From Bacteroidota bacterium (lineage in GTDB: Bacteria > CLD3 > SB21): a stretch of 6,493 nucleotides of DNA. Shown one piece after another: positions 4,869-6,493 of the stretch. The notes under the pieces were generated by a model, which was given only the letters and a program-made list of their open reading frames with translations, searched no databases and was not told where the DNA came from. Each line of letters begins with the position of its first letter. Positions within the stretch are counted from its first letter, which is position 1. Made by a program: the position numbers and the translations under genes. The DNA is taken from NCBI GenBank assembly GCA_020438245.1, contig JAGQUY010000533.1, positions 1 through 6,493 of the forward strand, read 5' to 3'.

Positions 4869-6493
4869 ATGGAAATCCGAGCAAAAATTCTCATTTGTGA
4901 CCCAACACCCGAGTCGGAACTGGCCTTGACCGGACTCTTGACAGCCAATGAGCACGAGGTGGAGGCAGTTCACGACGGGCATGAGATTATCGATCGTGCA
5001 AAGTCGCTGCAGTATGACTTGATTATTGTCGCGTCGGATACACCCGGGATGGACGGATTTCAGGTTTGTCGCCTCTTGAAGGAGAGCGAACGGACACGTC
5101 ACATACCGGCAATGATTGTGTCTTCACTAACCAGTCAGCTCATACGCAATCAGGCCATTGAGGCAGGAGCCGATGAATTCATAGTCAAGCCCCTCAACCG
5201 GGTTGAATTGTTGGCACGCGTTGTCGCGCTGCTTCGGATAAAGGAACTCTACGATCGTCTGCGAAGGCAAATCCAGGAAAGGGAGACGGAGACCCGAAAA
5301 CTGGCCGAAAAGTCCCGTGAACTTAGCGTTCTTTCGGAGATTGCGAGAATTGTCATTTCCACCAGAGACCGACGCGGCGTCTTGACTGAAATCATCAACA
5401 ACATACGCGGCGCGTTTAATGTTGACGGCTGTTGTCTCGTGACTCGAAAAGAGAATCAATGGATTCTGGAAATCATCTCGTCCAACCTCAGTTCTCCTTT
5501 TGTAGGCAAGTCGGTCGGGGAGAAGGGCGGATTATATGATCACATTGCGCAAAGTGAAAAACCGCTCGTTATAGATGATATGCGCAGTCACCCGCTGGCC
5601 GCCAAATCTCCTGCCTACCAGTTAGGCATCGCCATGACGTCGACCATGGCTTCTCCAATATTCATTCGCGGGGAGCTGATCGCCGTTGTACAGCTGTTCA
5701 ACAAATCGAATGCGAATCCTTTCTCAACCGCTGATCTGCCCCTATTGATGACGTTGTCCGGACAAATCGGCCTTGCGATTGAGAACATGCAGTTATTCGG
5801 GAAGTTGTCGGAATTCAACATGAATCTCCAGAAACAGATTGAAGAAGCCACCCAAGCCCTGTTGGAGATGAAAAATTTCAATGAGAGTATCATTCAAAAC
5901 GTCAGCTCTGGGATTTTGACCATTGATTTTTCCGGTCGCATTCTATTTGCCAACCGTGCATCGCAAAGCATCCTGGAGACAACCGTTGATGAAATGGAAG
6001 GTAAAGATCTCAAGGATATCTTTGGTGCCGTCGCTGCTGAAGGATTGATGAAGCCCACGAAAGGGCGGGAAGGACATCCGGCAAGTGCCGAAATACAGAT
6101 GCGGACAAACCTGGGTCGTGAGATATATCTTGGATACACAACCACGGTCCGATATGACAGCGATCGGCGGATGTTGGGCTACATCATCAGTTTTCGCGAC
6201 ATAACTCAGATTAAAGAGTTGCGCGCAACGGTCATGCGGATGGACAGACTGGCGGCGTCGGGTATACTGACCAGTGCGATCGCCCACGAAATCAGAAATC
6301 CTCTCGCCGGCATCAAAACCATGGCGCAGGCACTTGAAAAAGAACTTGGGGAGGGAGACAGCCGACAAGAATACGTAGAACGTATTGTAAAACAGATCAA
6401 TCGCTTGAACGATCTGTTGAAAGCCTTTTTCACCTATGCAAAACCGGTGCGACCGGAGAAACGTCCCTGTGACCTTCGACACATTATGAAGGA
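4869..6493 (+). CDS. Multidomain histidine kinase: degenerate receiver, GAF, PAS, HisKA (partial, runs off the window)
   Basis: The frame stays open for 541 codons from ATG 4869 to the right edge, so the C-terminus is missing. Residues 5-125 form a receiver fold related to that of the 900-2051 kinase (PGMDGFQVCRLLK, GADEFIVKPLN, LLRIK). It has A55 where the phospho-acceptor Asp belongs and D11-P12 in place of the acidic pair; S85 and K107-P108 remain. A coiled coil (about 126-150) leads to a GAF domain (about 150-305), which shows the usual 'GxxG...' core and a PLVIDD segment. A second helix (310-335) precedes a PAS domain (about 337-450; SSGILTIDFSGRILFANRA, ending in FRDIT). The HisKA H-box AHEIRNPLAG carries H473 with E474 and N477, close to NtrB/AtoS-type kinases. 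The ATP-binding domain must lie beyond the edge. No membrane segment is visible, so sensing is probably cytoplasmic. Confidence 0.93.
   Translation, partial: MEIRAKILICDPTPESELALTGLLTANEHEVEAVHDGHEIIDRAKSLQYDLIIVASDTPGMDGFQVCRLLKESERTRHIPAMIVSSLTSQLIRNQAIEAGADEFIVKPLNRVELLARVVALLRIKELYDRLRRQIQERETETRKLAEKSRELSVLSEIARIVISTRDRRGVLTEIINNIRGAFNVDGCCLVTRKENQWILEIISSNLSSPFVGKSVGEKGGLYDHIAQSEKPLVIDDMRSHPLAAKSPAYQLGIAMTSTMASPIFIRGELIAVVQLFNKSNANPFSTADLPLLMTLSGQIGLAIENMQLFGKLSEFNMNLQKQIEEATQALLEMKNFNESIIQNVSSGILTIDFSGRILFANRASQSILETTVDEMEGKDLKDIFGAVAAEGLMKPTKGREGHPASAEIQMRTNLGREIYLGYTTTVRYDSDRRMLGYIISFRDITQIKELRATVMRMDRLAASGILTSAIAHEIRNPLAGIKTMAQALEKELGEGDSRQEYVERIVKQINRLNDLLKAFFTYAKPVRPEKRPCDLRHIMK

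Noticed and set aside
5943..6482. A 179-codon open frame on the minus strand
   Set aside because: It is antisense to the PAS and HisKA part of the kinase, whose motifs are clear in the plus frame; the minus product has no recognisable pattern.

Overview
The window is a bacterial chromosome segment of roughly balanced base composition, packed with signal-transduction genes. It holds seven protein genes, two divergent or inter-operon control regions and one intrinsic terminator. I see no rRNA, tRNA, CRISPR array, insertion sequence or phage gene. No taxonomic marker gene is present. The comF homologue sits outside any competence operon, a membrane-anchored PASTA protein has no kinase domain, and two promoter candidates resemble the TTTG / TAnnTTTG type described in Bacteroidetes. 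These hint at a Gram-negative lineage near the Fibrobacteres-Chlorobi-Bacteroidetes group, but that placement is weak.

Layout. On the minus strand (764 to 33) lies a small protein with one N-terminal membrane segment and three PASTA repeats. A divergent control region (765-899) follows and contains a strong 22-bp dyad. On the plus strand, four genes run with overlapping stops and starts. They are a soluble receiver-histidine kinase hybrid (900-2051), a stand-alone degenerate receiver (2051-2392), a ComF-type phosphoribosyltransferase (2389-3114) and a diacylglycerol-kinase-family lipid kinase (3111-4013). After a 58-bp gap comes a Crp/Fnr-family regulator (4072-4770), closed by a perfect 10-bp stem terminator. 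A second, larger histidine kinase starts at 4869 and runs off the right edge. It has the order degenerate receiver, GAF, PAS, HisKA.

How the genes may work together. The two kinases have related N-terminal receivers joined by coiled coils to a HisKA core, and neither has a membrane segment in the part seen, so both probably read cytoplasmic input. The first keeps every phosphorylation residue. The second has Ala at the phospho-acceptor position and Pro in the acidic pocket, so it cannot be phosphorylated in the usual way. The short receiver downstream of the first kinase keeps its aspartates but lacks the usual Thr/Ser switch and the Pro after the conserved Lys. The comF and lipid-kinase genes are probably co-expressed with the first kinase through translational coupling.

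The clearest non-coding signals are a sharp split in translation signals and the 847-868 dyad. The three genes with GTG or TTG starts each have GGAG exactly five bases upstream, while the four ATG genes have no visible Shine-Dalgarno sequence. I do not see a clearly new biological system here. The most unusual items are the degenerate receiver at the head of the 4869 kinase, the dyad, and the comF/lipid-kinase/two-component operon.
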